This document shows, piece by piece, positions 16,741-27,708 of a stretch of 64,000 nt of DNA. How positions within the stretch are numbered: the stretch's first letter is position 1; the number at the start of each line of letters is the position of its first letter. The translations under genes and the position numbers were made by a program. Below the pieces are notes generated by a model. That model saw only the letters and a list, made by a program, of their open reading frames with translations, did no database searches and had not been told where the DNA came from. Source of the stretch: Bacteroidales bacterium (GTDB taxonomy: Bacteria; Bacteroidota; Bacteroidia; Bacteroidales; VadinHA17); contig WXFD01000035.1 of NCBI GenBank assembly GCA_009877105.1, forward strand, positions 16,840 to 80,839. Direction: 5' to 3'.

Positions 16741-18285
16741 TCAGGCTGATAAGTGATTCTTTTCCGTTCCGTTGATTCCTTCAACAATGTTAAGCATTTT
16801 CTCGGTTGCTTTTATTGCCGATTCGGTTTGATCGGCATCAAGCCCCCTGGTTCTGAATTCCCTGCCCCTGAAGTTCCAGGATATTAAAGTCTCAACGAGA
16901 GCGTCGGTTTTGCCTCCCGGTGGTATTGAAACTTCATAGTCGGTCAATACGGGAAGTTCTTTGCCCAGCTTGTCATAGATCTTCCTGAGCGCCTTCATGA
17001 AAGCATTGTATTGTCCGTCTCCCGGGGAGGTTTCCTGGTAAAGCTTGCCATCAATATCGATCAATACGCTTGCTGAGGGCTTTAACCCGTAGGACAGGGA
17101 CAGGGAGTAATTCTTAATGAATATTTTGAATTCCGACCTGTCGCTTCCAAGTACGTCTGAAATAATAAAAGGGAGATCCTCGGTTGTTACATTTTCTTTT
17201 TTGTCACCCAGTTCGATCACCCTTTTTGTAATTTTGGCAATGGATTCGGGACTGAGGTTCAGTCCGAACTCTTCGAGATTCTTTATTATTGTGGCTTTGC
17301 CTGATTGTTTTCCGAGGGCGTATTTCCTTTTTCTTCCGAATCGTTCAGGAAGAAGGTTATTGAAATAAAGATTGGCTTTATTGTCTCCGTCTGCATGCAC
17401 CCCTGAAGTCTGTGTAAATACATTTTCGCCCACAACAGGCTTGTTGACAGGGATCCTGACCCCGCTGAAAGTTTCGACAATCTTGCTTATTTTGATGATT
17501 TCCGACTCATTGATATTGGTCTCAATATTCAGCTGATCGTGCAAGACCCCGATAACGCTGGAAAGCGGTGCATTCCCGGCTCTTTCCCCGAGCCCGTTGA
17601 CTGTGGTATGCACGCCCCTGGCACCAGCTTTAACGGCAGAAAACACATTTGCAACTGCAAGATCGTAATCATTGTGGGAATGGAAATCAAAATGCTGTCC
17701 GGGATAACGTTCAACCATTTTTCCAATGAAGCTGTAAGTCAGTTCCGGATTAAGTATTCCCAGGGTATCGGGAAGCATGAATCTTGCAATTGTTTCATTT
17801 TTAAGGTTGTCGATCATGTAATATACATAATCCTCCGAATGGATCATGCCGTTTGACCAGTCCTCGAGATAAATGTTCACCTGGATATCGAGCTTTTCAG
17901 CCCTTGCTATGATCTCCCTTATGTCATTTACATGCTGTTCAGGGGTTTTCCGCAATTGTTTCTCAAGGTGACGCAGCGATCCTTTGCAGAGAAGGTTTAT
18001 TACCTTGCCGCCTGCATCGTGTATCCAGTTCAATGAAACATTTCCGTCGACAAAGCCAAGTACCTCTACCTTTCTCTGTATATTGTTCTGCCTGGCCCAT
18101 TCCGTTATCTTTCTAAGAGCCTCGAACTCGCCAGAGGACACGCGTGCAGAAGCCACTTCAATGCGGTCAACCTTCACATCCTTGAGGAGAATCGAGGCAA
18201 TCTGAAGCTTTTCAAGCGGTGAATAAGATACACCTTGCGTCTGCTCACCATCCCTCAGGGTGGTATCCATTATTTCTATTTTCAT
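16741..18285 (-). CDS. Citramalate / isopropylmalate synthase family protein with LeuA dimer domain
   Basis: A 514 aa DRE-TIM metallolyase. [12 protein letters not shown] opens the barrel, FHSHNDYDLAVAN carries the metal histidines, and NGLGERAGNAPL is the family signature. The last ~130 residues form the LeuA allosteric dimer domain. A canonical LeuA is already encoded at 20539-22047, so this second member, between leuD and leuB, is best read as a citramalate synthase. It would supply 2-oxobutyrate for isoleucine from pyruvate and acetyl-CoA through LeuCD and LeuB, which fits the absence of ilvA here. Specificity is inferred from context only; a divergent second isopropylmalate synthase is possible. 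The frame runs to 18390, but the first 35 codons are translated repeat R3; MKIEIMDTTLRDG at 18285 is the real start. Confidence 0.85.
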   Translation of the reverse strand: MKIEIMDTTLRDGEQTQGVSYSPLEKLQIASILLKDVKVDRIEVASARVSSGEFEALRKITEWARQNNIQRKVEVLGFVDGNVSLNWIHDAGGKVINLLCKGSLRHLEKQLRKTPEQHVNDIREIIARAEKLDIQVNIYLEDWSNGMIHSEDYVYYMIDNLKNETIARFMLPDTLGILNPELTYSFIGKMVERYPGQHFDFHSHNDYDLAVANVFSAVKAGARGVHTTVNGLGERAGNAPLSSVIGVLHDQLNIETNINESEIIKISKIVETFSGVRIPVNKPVVGENVFTQTSGVHADGDNKANLYFNNLLPERFGRKRKYALGKQSGKATIIKNLEEFGLNLSPESIAKITKRVIELGDKKENVTTEDLPFIISDVLGSDRSEFKIFIKNYSLSLSYGLKPSASVLIDIDGKLYQETSPGDGQYNAFMKALRKIYDKLGKELPVLTDYEVSIPPGGKTDALVETLISWNFRGREFRTRGLDADQTESAIKATEKMLNIVEGINGTEKNHLSA

Positions 18286-18309
18286 CCGTATGTAATTTTT
18301 TAAATTTCG

Positions 18310-18405
18310 GATGCCCGTCTGACCCTTCGGGCAGGGAACCGCACATGACTGAACGCGACTGTATTCATTTGTGTTATTGTTTATGGTCAATCATGAAGGT
18401 TTCAT
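18310..18405 (-). repeat. Structured intergenic repeat, copy R3
   Basis: Lies between leuD and the next synthase. In transcript direction it begins ATGAAACCTTCATGATTGAC, with ATGA overlapping the leuD stop (18402-18405), and ends GTCATGTGCGGTTCCCTGCC with the TGCCCG…CGGGCA hairpin. It is nearly identical to R1 at both ends while the loop differs, which is what a conserved RNA or DNA fold would leave. Confidence 0.75.
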
Positions 18406-18998
18406 TTTTTATTCTTTTCTTCGAATGCAATGATCTCGTCCTTTATACTCAGGAGGTAATCGATATCATCCAGTCCTCTCAGCAGGCAATCTTTCCTGTA
18501 GGGATTTATATCGAAACCGGCTGACCTGTTTTCTGACGGTATGGAAATAACCTGGTTCATGAGATCGATCCTTACTATGGTTTGTGGTTTTTTCCGGACC
18601 AGATCGATCAGTTCACTGAGGAATTCTTCGGGAACGACTACAGGGAGGAGTCCGTTATTAAGGGCGTTGTTCTTAAATATATCTGCAAAGAAGCTTGAAA
18701 CAACCGCCCTGAATCCATAATCATAAATTGCCCAGACAGCATGTTCTCGGCTGGATCCGCTGCCGAAATTCTTGCCGGCAACAAGAATCTTACCGCCGAA
18801 CTCCGGATTGTTGAGAACGAATTGAGGATTTAGGTTACCTGCCTTGTCAAATCTCCAGTCACGGAACAGATTTTCGCCGAATCCTTCCCTTGAAGTTGCA
18901 CTCAGGAATCTGGCCGGCACAATCTGATCGGTGTCAATGTTTTGCAGTGGCAATGGGACACAAGTTGATTCCAGTATTTCGAATTTTTCCTTTGACAT
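18402..18998 (-). CDS. leuD: 3-isopropylmalate dehydratase small subunit
   Basis: A swivel-domain subunit of 198 aa that completes the LeuCD isomerase. Motifs: LQNIDTDQIVPARF, FGGKILVAGKNFGSGSSREHA (substrate phosphate-loop region), and NNALNNGLLPVVV. It follows leuC by 23 nt, so the two subunits are co-translated from one message. Its stop codon is shared with the first bases of repeat R3. Confidence 0.94.
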   Translation of the reverse strand: MSKEKFEILESTCVPLPLQNIDTDQIVPARFLSATSREGFGENLFRDWRFDKAGNLNPQFVLNNPEFGGKILVAGKNFGSGSSREHAVWAIYDYGFRAVVSSFFADIFKNNALNNGLLPVVVPEEFLSELIDLVRKKPQTIVRIDLMNQVISIPSENRSAGFDINPYRKDCLLRGLDDIDYLLSIKDEIIAFEEKNKK

Positions 18999-19021
18999 TT
19001 CTTATTTATTACTCAAAACAT

Positions 19022-20425
19022 TCAGTCGATAAATTCCCTTGGATCGGTTATTTTTCCCGTAATTGCGGCAGCAGCAGCTGTAAGAGGGCTTGCGAGCAGG
19101 GTCCTCGCACCGGGCCCCTGGCGTCCTTCAAAATTCCGGTTTGATGTTGAAACCGCATATTTCCGCGGGGGTATTTTATCCTCGTTCATGGCGAGGCATG
19201 AAGAGCATCCCGGTTCGCGCAGCCTGAAACCTGCGTCTTCAAGTATGGCTTCAAGGCCTTCTTCCCTGGCCTGCCTTTCAACCATCTTGGAACCAGGAAC
19301 GATGAGTACGGTGACATTTGGGGCCTTCTTTCTGCCCCTGACAATATTGGCGAAAGCCCTGAGATCTTCTATTCTTCCGTTTGTGCAGCTTCCAAGGAAT
19401 ACATAATCAACCGGATGTCCCAACAGTTTCATGCCTGGTTTGAATCCCATATAATCGAGCGATTTCAGGAATGATGCAGAAGCATCACCGTTTATTTTGT
19501 CAATTGATGGAATTGATTCCGTTATTGCAACACCCATTCCCGGATTTGTTCCAAAGGTAATCATGGGACTGATGAGATCAGCATTAAATTCCAGTTCGCG
19601 GTCAAATACGGCATCCGGATCGCTTTTCAGGTCTTTCCACTGCAGAGTCATCTGGTTCCAGTCAAAGTTTTCAGGAAATGCCCCTGAATTTTTATAATAG
19701 CGCAATGTTTCTTCATCGGGGGCAATCAATCCGCCCCGGGCACCCATTTCAATACTCATGTTGCATACGGTCATTCTGGCTTCCATGCTGAGCTTCCTTA
19801 TGGCCTGTCCGGCATATTCAACAAAATATCCTGTTGCCCCGCTGGTTGAGATCTGCGATATAATGTACATAATCAGATCCTTAGAGGTAACTCCCTTCTG
19901 CAATGTACCGTTGATTGTGATGCGCATCCTTTTCGGTTTAAGCTGAAGAATGCATTGGGTTGCAAGAACCATTTCAACCTCGCTTGTACCGATGCCGAAA
20001 GCTATTGTACCGAATGCCCCGTGGGTGGATGTATGACTGTCGCCGCAAACAATTGTCATTCCCGGCCTTGTAAATCCAAGCTCCGGCCCGATGACGTGCA
20101 CGATACCGTTCCGTTGATGATTGAGTCCGTAAAATTCTATACCATGTTCTGTACAGTTTTCGGCAAGCTTTTCCACCTGCTTTCTCGAAAGCAGATCCCT
20201 AATCGGCTGATCCTGATTTATTGTCGGTATGTTGTGATCGGCAGTCGCCAGGGTCCTCGCGGGCCGGAATACCGGAATCCCTCTTTTTTTCAGACCATTG
20301 AATGCCTGCGGACTGGTAACCTCATGTATGTAATGCCTGTCGATATACAGTACGTCGGGACCTCCCTTTATGGAACGTACGACATGAGAGTCCCATATTT
20401 TGTCAAAAAGTGTTTTTGGTTCCAT
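19022..20425 (-). CDS. leuC: 3-isopropylmalate dehydratase large subunit
   Basis: An aconitase-family [4Fe-4S] enzyme of 467 aa that isomerises 2- to 3-isopropylmalate together with LeuD. Signatures: [29 protein letters not shown] with the first cluster cysteine, and [12 protein letters not shown] with the other two. It comes after leuA, separated by 113 nt without a recognisable gene, and before leuD. Confidence 0.95.
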   Translation of the reverse strand: MEPKTLFDKIWDSHVVRSIKGGPDVLYIDRHYIHEVTSPQAFNGLKKRGIPVFRPARTLATADHNIPTINQDQPIRDLLSRKQVEKLAENCTEHGIEFYGLNHQRNGIVHVIGPELGFTRPGMTIVCGDSHTSTHGAFGTIAFGIGTSEVEMVLATQCILQLKPKRMRITINGTLQKGVTSKDLIMYIISQISTSGATGYFVEYAGQAIRKLSMEARMTVCNMSIEMGARGGLIAPDEETLRYYKNSGAFPENFDWNQMTLQWKDLKSDPDAVFDRELEFNADLISPMITFGTNPGMGVAITESIPSIDKINGDASASFLKSLDYMGFKPGMKLLGHPVDYVFLGSCTNGRIEDLRAFANIVRGRKKAPNVTVLIVPGSKMVERQAREEGLEAILEDAGFRLREPGCSSCLAMNEDKIPPRKYAVSTSNRNFEGRQGPGARTLLASPLTAAAAAITGKITDPREFID

Positions 20426-20538
20426 TAAGTACCTGTGAAATATTTAACACATAAAAAGCTGTTCTTCAACGTTTTTATTCTCCTGATAATTAAGTATGCA
20501 AAACGTCCTGGCTGAATCATTTTATGACAGGGATTCAC

Positions 20539-22047
20539 CTATTTTATCTTTGAGATTGCATCGATGAATGCTTCAACCGAAGCTGTGACTATATCGGTAT
20601 TTGCTGAAAATCCATAATAAATTTTGCCCTGGTGGTCAATCTGGATATGGACCTTGCCGATATCGTCACTGCCTTTGGTGATTGCCTGGATCAGAAACTC
20701 CTCGAGATGGACGGTTTTGCTTATCAGCTGTTTTACTGCAGTGAATGCAGCATCGATGGGACCGTTGCCGGCAGCAGTTGAGACATGAATCTCACCCTTT
20801 ATTTTAATCCCCACGGTGGCAACGGGCAGGGCCGATTTACCGCAAATTACCTGCAAAGACTCAAGTTTGAGTGATTTTTCCCCGGAAAATACTTCACCTG
20901 AAAGGATCCTCAGGTCCTCGTCATTTATTTCCTTCTTCTTATCTGCAAGCAGCAGGAACCTGTGATAGATATCGTCCAGTTCATCTTTCCCGAAAGCGAA
21001 ACCAAGCATTTCAAGCCGGTGGCTCAGTGCCGCCCTTCCGCTGCGGGCAGTCAGGATGATTGAAGAATCTTTTATTCCCACTTCATGGGGATCAATTATC
21101 TCATAATTTTCCCTGTATTTCAGGACTCCATCCTGGTGGATGCCCGATGAATGGGCAAAGGCATTTCTTCCCACAATGGCTTTGTTGGCCTGAACGGGCA
21201 TGCTCATGAGGTTCGATACAAGCCTGCTTGTACTGAAAATGAGCCTGGAGTTGATATTGGTTTTCAGATTCAGGCTATGATGACTTTTTATGATCATTGC
21301 CACTTCTTCAAGTGAAGTGTTTCCGGCCCGTTCCCCGATTCCGTTCATTGTCACCTCAACCTGCCTGGCCCCGTTAATTACACCCATCATTGTGTTGGCT
21401 GTCGCCATTCCAAGATCATTATGGCAATGAGTTGAGATGATTGCCTTGTGGATGTTCGGTACATTTTCTTTCAGGTATCTGATCTTTGCGCCATATTCCT
21501 CGGGTAAACAGTATCCTGTTGTGTCAGGTATGTTTACCACGGTTGCTCCGGCTTTGATAACCGCTTCAACGACCCTTGCAAGATATTCATTTTCACTTCT
21601 TCCGGCGTCTTCGGCATAAAATTCAACGTCGTCCACAAACTTTTTTGCATATTTTACTGCATCAACAGCCCTTTTGATAATTTCTTCGGGAGTGGTTTTG
21701 ATTTTATACTTGATATGTACAGGTGAAACGCCTATTCCAGTATGGATCCTTTTATTCTTTGCGTACTGAAGAGCATCGGCAGCAACTTCAATATCTTTTT
21801 TCACAGCCCTGGTAAGTGCGCAGATCACCGGATTGGAAATAGCCTTTGATATTTCAACGACGCTGTTGAAATCGCCGGGGCTGGAAATGGGGAAGCCTGC
21901 CTCGATTACATCAACTCCCAGTGCTTCAAGCGCCTGGGCCACTTCGATTTTTTCGATTGTATTCAGCTGGCATCCCGGGACCTGTTCTCCATCTCTGAGA
22001 GTTGTGTCGAAAATAATGACTTTTTCTTCCATTTTGTCTTCTATCAT
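20539..22047 (-). CDS. leuA: 2-isopropylmalate synthase
   Basis: Condenses acetyl-CoA with 2-oxoisovalerate, the committed step to leucine. 502 aa, with [15 protein letters not shown] at the barrel start, [14 protein letters not shown] (metal histidines), [15 protein letters not shown], and a C-terminal LeuA dimer domain of ~120 residues that binds leucine for feedback. The first Met is 14 nt after ilvC; an internal Met five codons later (22032) is also possible. It sits between ilvC and leuC. Confidence 0.94.
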   Translation of the reverse strand: MIEDKMEEKVIIFDTTLRDGEQVPGCQLNTIEKIEVAQALEALGVDVIEAGFPISSPGDFNSVVEISKAISNPVICALTRAVKKDIEVAADALQYAKNKRIHTGIGVSPVHIKYKIKTTPEEIIKRAVDAVKYAKKFVDDVEFYAEDAGRSENEYLARVVEAVIKAGATVVNIPDTTGYCLPEEYGAKIRYLKENVPNIHKAIISTHCHNDLGMATANTMMGVINGARQVEVTMNGIGERAGNTSLEEVAMIIKSHHSLNLKTNINSRLIFSTSRLVSNLMSMPVQANKAIVGRNAFAHSSGIHQDGVLKYRENYEIIDPHEVGIKDSSIILTARSGRAALSHRLEMLGFAFGKDELDDIYHRFLLLADKKKEINDEDLRILSGEVFSGEKSLKLESLQVICGKSALPVATVGIKIKGEIHVSTAAGNGPIDAAFTAVKQLISKTVHLEEFLIQAITKGSDDIGKVHIQIDHQGKIYYGFSANTDIVTASVEAFIDAISKIK

Positions 22048-22061
22048 TTTTCTGTTAACTG

Positions 22062-23111
22062 TTACCTGTTTCCCGGGCGGAGTTTCCTTACTGCTGCACC
22101 GGCTTTCCAGAGCTCTGAATTTCCAAGTTCATTGAGCTCTGCATTAAGGAGTTCCTTGTAATTCGGAGCGCCTGTGGACTGCAGTACCCTTACACATTCC
22201 TCCCCTGACTTTACCCTTTTGTAAAGTTCCTTGAACACCGGCATTACAGCCTCCTTGAATCTTGGACGCCAGTCAAGCGCACCGCGCTGTGCGGTGGCGC
22301 TGCAGTTGGCATACATCCAGTCCATGCCTTTTTCATCTACAAGCCTGATAAGGCTCTGGGTGAGCTCTTCAACTGTCTCATTGAATGCTTCAGAGGGGGA
22401 ATGGCCATTTTCGCGCAGCACCTGGTATTGTGCATCCATTATGCCGGCCAGGGCTCCCATCAGAACCCCCCGTTCACCAGTCAGATCACTGTAAACTTCC
22501 TTTTCAAATGTTGTCGGAAAAAGAAATCCTGACCCGATTGCTATTCCAATAGCCAGTATCCGGTCAGTGGCTTTCCCGGTATAGTCCTGAAATACCGAAT
22601 AGCTTGAATTGATGCCTGCGCCGGCAAGAAAGTTCCTTCTGACACTTGTTCCGGAGCCCTTCGGGGCACACAGGATCACGTCAATGTTCGAAGGCGGTAC
22701 CACTCCGGTATGTTCCTTGTAGGTTATTGAAAATCCATGAGAAAAATACAAGGCGTCCCCTTCTTTGAGCTGAGGTTTTATTCTGGGCCAGAGCATGCGC
22801 TGTGCTGCATCTGAAACCAGGTACTGAATAATTGTGCCCTTTGATGCAGCTTCTTCAATATCAAACAATGTCTTGCCGGGCACAAAACCATCTGCCACTG
22901 CCTTGTCCCAGTCAGCCTTGAATTCAGGAGCCTGCCCTATTATGACATCTATTCCGTTGTCTTTCATGTTCAGTGCCTGGGCGGGACCTTGAACCCCGTA
23001 TCCGATTACAGCAACTACTTCGTTTTTCAAAATTTCGCGTGTCTTCTCAATTGTAAATTCATCTCTGGTCACAACATCTTCCAGGATGCCGCCAAAATCT
23101 ATTTTTGCCAT
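22062..23111 (-). CDS. ilvC: Ketol-acid reductoisomerase
   Basis: NADPH-dependent isomeroreductase for the second common step of valine and isoleucine synthesis (349 aa). The Rossmann motif is [21 protein letters not shown]; the catalytic His is in [11 protein letters not shown]; metal ligands lie in [13 protein letters not shown] [18 protein letters not shown] and in the C-terminal knotted domain ([20 protein letters not shown]). Located between ilvN and leuA. The 106-bp gap from ilvN has a large GC-rich hairpin. Confidence 0.95.
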   Translation of the reverse strand: MAKIDFGGILEDVVTRDEFTIEKTREILKNEVVAVIGYGVQGPAQALNMKDNGIDVIIGQAPEFKADWDKAVADGFVPGKTLFDIEEAASKGTIIQYLVSDAAQRMLWPRIKPQLKEGDALYFSHGFSITYKEHTGVVPPSNIDVILCAPKGSGTSVRRNFLAGAGINSSYSVFQDYTGKATDRILAIGIAIGSGFLFPTTFEKEVYSDLTGERGVLMGALAGIMDAQYQVLRENGHSPSEAFNETVEELTQSLIRLVDEKGMDWMYANCSATAQRGALDWRPRFKEAVMPVFKELYKRVKSGEECVRVLQSTGAPNYKELLNAELNELGNSELWKAGAAVRKLRPGNR

Positions 23112-23163
23112 GATTTTAAGATTGGTTTTTAAGTCTGTTATTAACTGGTTTCATGATTTTTCT

Positions 23164-23212
23164 CAGGCAGACGGCCCCGGGCATTGATCCCTGTGAATGG
23201 CCTGGTTGCCTG
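23164..23212. repeat. Intergenic hairpin between ilvN and ilvC
   Basis: CAGGCA (23164-23169) pairs with TGCCTG (23207-23212), with inner GGCC/GGCC pairing around a ~20-nt loop. There is no T-run. It may be an intercistronic mRNA structure. It does not clearly belong to the R-family repeats. Confidence 0.4.
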
Positions 23213-23217
23213 TTGGT

Positions 23218-23778
23218 TCAATTAAAAGATTCCAGGATCTCCGATGTATATTTATTGGCTTCATCCATTTCTGCCAGGTAAGCGTTGAGTTCCTTGACCT
23301 GCTTGGTGATGGCCACTCTTCCTGATCTTACAAACTGAAGCAGGCCGCATGGCTCAAGCTGATGCAGGAGTTCGCTTATCTCGGCTTTGTGCCCTGTTTT
23401 TTCAATTACAACGTATTCGGGTGAAATTTCAAGAATCCTGGCATGGTTGGCCCGGACAATATGCTCGATCATATTACCTGACATGAGACCTTTTGTCGCA
23501 ACCTTGTAAAGTGCCAGCTCCTGATAGATGATTTCATCCGGAGTATGGACGAATACCTTTAAAACATCGATGAGCTTCTGTATCTGTTTTGCCACTTTCT
23601 GGACCATTTCAGCAGTGGTCCTGACCACAATGGTAAGCATCTGAACTCCCTTGACGGCGGATTCCGAAGCAGTTATGCTTTCGATGTTTATCTGGCGGCG
23701 GGTAAGGATAATTGTAATCCGGCTCATTATTCCAATGTGATCTTCAGTGAACAGGGAAATTGTAAATTCTTGTTTCAT
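23218..23778 (-). CDS. ilvN: Acetolactate synthase small (regulatory) subunit
   Basis: A 186 aa protein with an N-terminal ACT domain (FTISLFTEDHIGIMSRITIILTRR split over residues 4-28) and a C-terminal small-subunit domain. It activates the large subunit and confers feedback inhibition by branched-chain amino acids. It is encoded 114 nt after ilvB, in the usual order ilvB-ilvN-ilvC. Confidence 0.92.
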   Translation of the reverse strand: MKQEFTISLFTEDHIGIMSRITIILTRRQINIESITASESAVKGVQMLTIVVRTTAEMVQKVAKQIQKLIDVLKVFVHTPDEIIYQELALYKVATKGLMSGNMIEHIVRANHARILEISPEYVVIEKTGHKAEISELLHQLEPCGLLQFVRSGRVAITKQVKELNAYLAEMDEANKYTSEILESFN

Positions 23779-23892
23779 GAATATTTGTTTTTCTCAGATG
23801 TCGTGTTCGTTTTTATACTTTTTGTTCATATTGCTGCCCGGATATGTTTTACCCGGGCCGTTCCCTTCGGCTCTCAGGTCTTACCTGGTGGT

Positions 23893-25638
23893 TCACCGCT
23901 TATATGTCAGGGTAATGTCAGAGACGGCTGATCCGGGTGCAACCATTGGCAGAACATTTCCTTCCTTATCAATGGTAACCTCGAGCAGGAACGGTCCATC
24001 TGACTCAAGCATTTCGGCAATTGAGCTTTCCAGGTCCTCTCTTTTATCAACCCTTTTTGCCGGTATCCCGTATCCGCTGGCTATTGTGATAAAGTCGGGA
24101 TTTTCCAGTTCCGTTGCTGCATACCTTCTCTCGAAGAACATTTCCTGCCACTGACGGACCATTCCAAGGAAATTATTGTTGAGAATGATCAGTTTTACGG
24201 GTATCGCAAAATGCATAATGGTACCAAGCTCCTGGATTGTCATCTGGAAGCCGCCGTCACCGATAAAGGCAACAACCTGTTTCTCTGGTCTTCCTATCTT
24301 GGCTCCAATTGCTGCTGGCAGCCCGAATCCCATTGTGCCCATTCCACCGGAAGTGACAAGAGAGTTTGGTTCGGTAAATTTGTAATATCTTGCCACGGAC
24401 ATCTGATGCTGGCCGACATCCGTAACAACAATTGCTTCTCCCTTTGTAATTTCAGATACGATACGCACAACCTCACCCATGCGAAGCTTTCCTTTTTCAG
24501 GCCTGGTCTCTTCCCTGATTACCTTGTCGTATTCAATTTTGTCACATATCCTGAATTCACGTATCCATTTTTCGTATGATTTTTCCTGCACCAGCGGAGT
24601 GAGATGCTTCAGTGCCACCCTGGCATCACTGTTAATTCCGACATCAACAAGAACATTCTTGTTGATCTCAGCCTCGTCAATCTCAATATGGATAATCCGG
24701 GCGTTTTTTGCATACTTTTTAATATTTCCTGTAACACGGTCATCAAACCGCATTCCTATTGCAATAATAAGATCAGCTTCATTTGTCAGCAGGTTTGGTC
24801 CGTAATTGCCGTGCATTCCAAGGAATCCCGCAAACAGCCGGTGCCCCGACGGGAAGGCAGAGAGGCCGAGGAGGGTTACGGCAACTGGTATTCCGGTTTT
24901 TTCTGCGAACTGCAGAAGTTCCTTTTCAGCTCCCGAAATCAGGATACCATGTCCGGCCAGGATAAGCGGTTTTTCTGCATGGTTTATCATTATTGCAGCA
25001 GATTCCACAGATCTGGTATTCAGTGCGATAACAGGATTGTAACTTCTGATGTAGTTGCATTTCTTATATGTAAAGTTCAGAGTGTCAACCTGGGCGTCTT
25101 TGGTTATATCAATCAATACGGGGCCCGGTCGCCCGGTTTTTGCAATATAAAAAGCTTTGGCAATGGTTTCAGGAATATCCTGGGCTTTTTTAACCTGTGC
25201 ATTCCATTTCACGACAGGCATTGAGATGCCAAGAATATCGGTTTCCTGGAATGCATCGGTGCCTATCAGGTTAGATGCAACCTGGGCAGTAATGAAAACA
25301 ACCGGGATGGAATCGAGGAAGGCATTTGCAATACCGGTTACAAGGTTTGTTGCTCCGGGTCCTGATGTTGAAAAACATACGCCCGGCTTTCCGGTAACCA
25401 TTGCGTAAGCCTGTGCCGCGTGTGCTGCTCCCTGCTCATGTCTTGAGAGGTAATGCCTTATATTACTGCTGAAGTCGAGCATTTTGTCATATACAGGCAT
25501 TATGGCACCTCCCGGATAACCGAAGATGGTGTCAACGCCTTCTTCGATCAGGCATTTCAGCAGGGCTTCGGCCCCTGATATCGTTCCATTTCCGTTCTTT
25601 GCTTCAATAACCGTAATGGGTTCTTTTTCTGTTTTCAT
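23893..25638 (-). CDS. ilvB: Acetolactate synthase large subunit
   Basis: ThDP-dependent enzyme of 581 aa joining pyruvate with pyruvate or 2-oxobutyrate. Motifs: [12 protein letters not shown] and [13 protein letters not shown] (cofactor-activating Glu region), and the ThDP motif [12 protein letters not shown]…[12 protein letters not shown]. The start is placed at the ATG at 25638 ([12 protein letters not shown]); the frame can be extended to a TTG at 25674, which is less likely. It lies 72 nt after ilvD. Confidence 0.94.
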   Translation of the reverse strand: MKTEKEPITVIEAKNGNGTISGAEALLKCLIEEGVDTIFGYPGGAIMPVYDKMLDFSSNIRHYLSRHEQGAAHAAQAYAMVTGKPGVCFSTSGPGATNLVTGIANAFLDSIPVVFITAQVASNLIGTDAFQETDILGISMPVVKWNAQVKKAQDIPETIAKAFYIAKTGRPGPVLIDITKDAQVDTLNFTYKKCNYIRSYNPVIALNTRSVESAAIMINHAEKPLILAGHGILISGAEKELLQFAEKTGIPVAVTLLGLSAFPSGHRLFAGFLGMHGNYGPNLLTNEADLIIAIGMRFDDRVTGNIKKYAKNARIIHIEIDEAEINKNVLVDVGINSDARVALKHLTPLVQEKSYEKWIREFRICDKIEYDKVIREETRPEKGKLRMGEVVRIVSEITKGEAIVVTDVGQHQMSVARYYKFTEPNSLVTSGGMGTMGFGLPAAIGAKIGRPEKQVVAFIGDGGFQMTIQELGTIMHFAIPVKLIILNNNFLGMVRQWQEMFFERRYAATELENPDFITIASGYGIPAKRVDKREDLESSIAEMLESDGPFLLEVTIDKEGNVLPMVAPGSAVSDITLTYKR

Positions 25639-25710
25639 AGATTCCAAAACAATAATATTGTTAATTTTTTCCAATCTTTGCCCTTTGCAATTTGTATGGT
25701 TTAATGCACT

Positions 25711-27543
25711 CTAAATTATTCTGACAGCTCCGAGATCGGCTGAGCTGACCATTGAGGCATACACCCTCAGCGATGCGGAAATGGTTCTGTTCCTGGTTGC
25801 CGGCCTGAAAGCCTTTTCCCCTTTTGATTCTTCCGTCCTGCGCCTTGCTGCCAGCTCGTCGTCTGAAAGCAAAACATTCATTTTCCGGTTGTTAACATCA
25901 ATTTCTATCATATCTCCATCCCTGAGGAGGGCCATTGCGCCGCCTGCTGCTGCTTCGGGTGATACATGTCCGATCGAAAGGCCTGACGTGCCGCCTGAAA
26001 AGCGGCCGTCGGTAATCAGGGCACATTTCTTGTCAAGCAGCCTGGATTTCAAATAGGATGTGGGATAAAGCATTTCCTGCATTCCCGGTCCTCCCTTCGG
26101 CCCTTCATACCTGATAACCACAGCATCTCCTTCTTTCACTTTGCCGCCCAGAATGCCGTCAACGGCATCTTCCTGCGATTCGAACAGCACGACCGGCCCC
26201 CTGAAGTAAAAGCATGACCGGTCAATGCCTGCCGTTTTCAGAATAGATCCCTTTGGTGCAATATTTCCGTAAAGCACAGCAAGTCCACCCTCCTTGTTAT
26301 AGGCGTTTTCAATATTCCTTATGCATCCTTTTTCTCTGTCGGTGTCAAGGGCTTCATACCTTGCGTCGTTGGAAGCCAGTACCAGGTTCCTTCTCATGGA
26401 AGGGGCACTGTGGTACACATCGAGGGCTTCGTCCAGGGGTTTCTCACTCATTATATCCCAGTCGCGCAAGGCATTGCGGAGAGTCGGGTAATCAATGCGC
26501 CTGACATCCGGATCAATAAGGCCGTTCCGGTCAAGTTCTCCCATGATGGACAGAATGCCGCCTGCCCGGTTAACATCCTGAACATGATATGAGGAACTGG
26601 GCGCAACCTTGCAGATATTGGGTATTTTCCTGGAAAGTTCATCTATGTCTTTCATGCTGAAATCCACACCAGCCTCATTTGCCATGGCCAGAAGGTGCAG
26701 TACGGTATTTGTTGATCCGCCCATGGCGATATCGAGAGCCATGGCATTCATAAATGCCTGCCTTGTTGCGATTGATCTCGGGAGCACTGAGGTATCGCCC
26801 TCATAATAGTATTTCTTTACTATATCAACCAGCAGGGAGGCGGCTTTTTCAAAAAGCCGGAGGCGGTTCGTATGAGTGGCAATAATTGTACCGTTGCCCG
26901 GCAGCCCAAGCCCGATAGCCTCAACGAGGCAATTCATTGAATTGGCTGTGAACATTCCTGAACATGATCCGCATGTGGGGCATGCAGACATTTCAATCTC
27001 CCGTATCTCATCATCCGTGACTGAATTATCGGCAGCAGCTACCATTGCGTCAATAAGGTCGAGGAATCTTCCCTTGTTATAGCCTGCTTCCATCGGTCCT
27101 CCCGAAACAAACACAGTTGGAATATTCAGCCTCATTGTTGCGAGAAGCATCCCCGGGGTAATCTTGTCGCAGTTACTGATGCAGATCATTGCATCAGCCT
27201 GGTGTGCATTGCACATGTATTCCACGCTGTCGGCTATTATCTCCCTTGAGGGCAGGGAGTAAAGCATGCCCTCATGGCCCATGGCAATACCGTCATCAAT
27301 GGCAATTGTATTGAATTCAGCAGCAAAAAATCCGGATTTCTCAATCTGTTGTTTAAGATGCTGGCCAATGTCGTGAAGATGCACATGCCCGGGAACAAAC
27401 TGAGTAAAGGAATTGACAATCGCAATCACCGGTTTCCCGAACTGGTCCTCCTTCATGCCGTTGGCACGCCACAGAGCCCGCGCCCCGGCCATGTTTCTTC
27501 CGGTGGTTGTCTTTGAGCTTCTCAAATTGATTTTTGTTTTCAT
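25711..27543 (-). CDS. ilvD: Dihydroxy-acid dehydratase
   Basis: An Fe-S dehydratase of 610 aa for the last common step to the keto-acids of valine and isoleucine. Cluster cysteines are in [15 protein letters not shown] and [20 protein letters not shown], and the C-terminal swivel part has [20 protein letters not shown]. It is the first gene of the ilv-leu operon, 17 nt downstream of an attenuator hairpin, so its transcription is expected to respond to charged Ile, Val and Leu tRNAs. Confidence 0.95.
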   Translation of the reverse strand: MKTKINLRSSKTTTGRNMAGARALWRANGMKEDQFGKPVIAIVNSFTQFVPGHVHLHDIGQHLKQQIEKSGFFAAEFNTIAIDDGIAMGHEGMLYSLPSREIIADSVEYMCNAHQADAMICISNCDKITPGMLLATMRLNIPTVFVSGGPMEAGYNKGRFLDLIDAMVAAADNSVTDDEIREIEMSACPTCGSCSGMFTANSMNCLVEAIGLGLPGNGTIIATHTNRLRLFEKAASLLVDIVKKYYYEGDTSVLPRSIATRQAFMNAMALDIAMGGSTNTVLHLLAMANEAGVDFSMKDIDELSRKIPNICKVAPSSSYHVQDVNRAGGILSIMGELDRNGLIDPDVRRIDYPTLRNALRDWDIMSEKPLDEALDVYHSAPSMRRNLVLASNDARYEALDTDREKGCIRNIENAYNKEGGLAVLYGNIAPKGSILKTAGIDRSCFYFRGPVVLFESQEDAVDGILGGKVKEGDAVVIRYEGPKGGPGMQEMLYPTSYLKSRLLDKKCALITDGRFSGGTSGLSIGHVSPEAAAGGAMALLRDGDMIEIDVNNRKMNVLLSDDELAARRRTEESKGEKAFRPATRNRTISASLRVYASMVSSADLGAVRII

Positions 27544-27559
27544 GCTTCAGAAATATGTT

Positions 27560-27592
27560 AAAAAAAAGCTTTCCGGTTGATCCGGAAAGCTT
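27560..27592 (-). terminator. ilv attenuator terminator hairpin
   Basis: Perfect 11-bp arms AAGCTTTCCGG and CCGGAAAGCTT (27566-27592) with a 5-nt loop, followed by eight T residues on the minus strand. TGATCCGGGAA (27620-27630), which begins with the leader's stop codon, pairs over 11 bp with TTTCCGGATCA (27578-27588), giving the competing antiterminator. Confidence 0.92.
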
Positions 27593-27627
27593 CTGTACAT
27601 TAATCTCCTATACATATTATTCCCGGA

Positions 27628-27687
27628 TCATTCACTTCCTGTGAGAATAAGTACGAGGACAATAATATATATAATAGCTTTATGCAC
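27628..27687 (-). CDS. ilvL: ilv leader peptide
   Basis: A GTG-started ORF of 19 residues, MHKAIIYIIVLVLILTGSE, in which 11 of the residues are Ile, Val or Leu. There is no ATG in the frame; an upstream TTG lies inside the −7 box and so cannot be used. Position between the promoter and the terminator hairpin, and overlap of its stop codon with the antiterminator, make it a branched-chain amino-acid attenuator. Confidence 0.88.
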   Translation of the reverse strand: MHKAIIYIIVLVLILTGSE

Positions 27688-27708
27688 TTTTTGAGATAAT
27701 TTGAACGA

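Noticed and set aside
18286..18390. 35-codon extension of the citramalate/isopropylmalate synthase
   Set aside because: It is repeat R3 translated; the family starts at MKIEIMDTTLRDG.
24604..25224. 206-codon frame on the plus strand across ilvB
   Set aside because: Antisense to a well-supported gene; no domain, and composition mirrors the ilvB codons.
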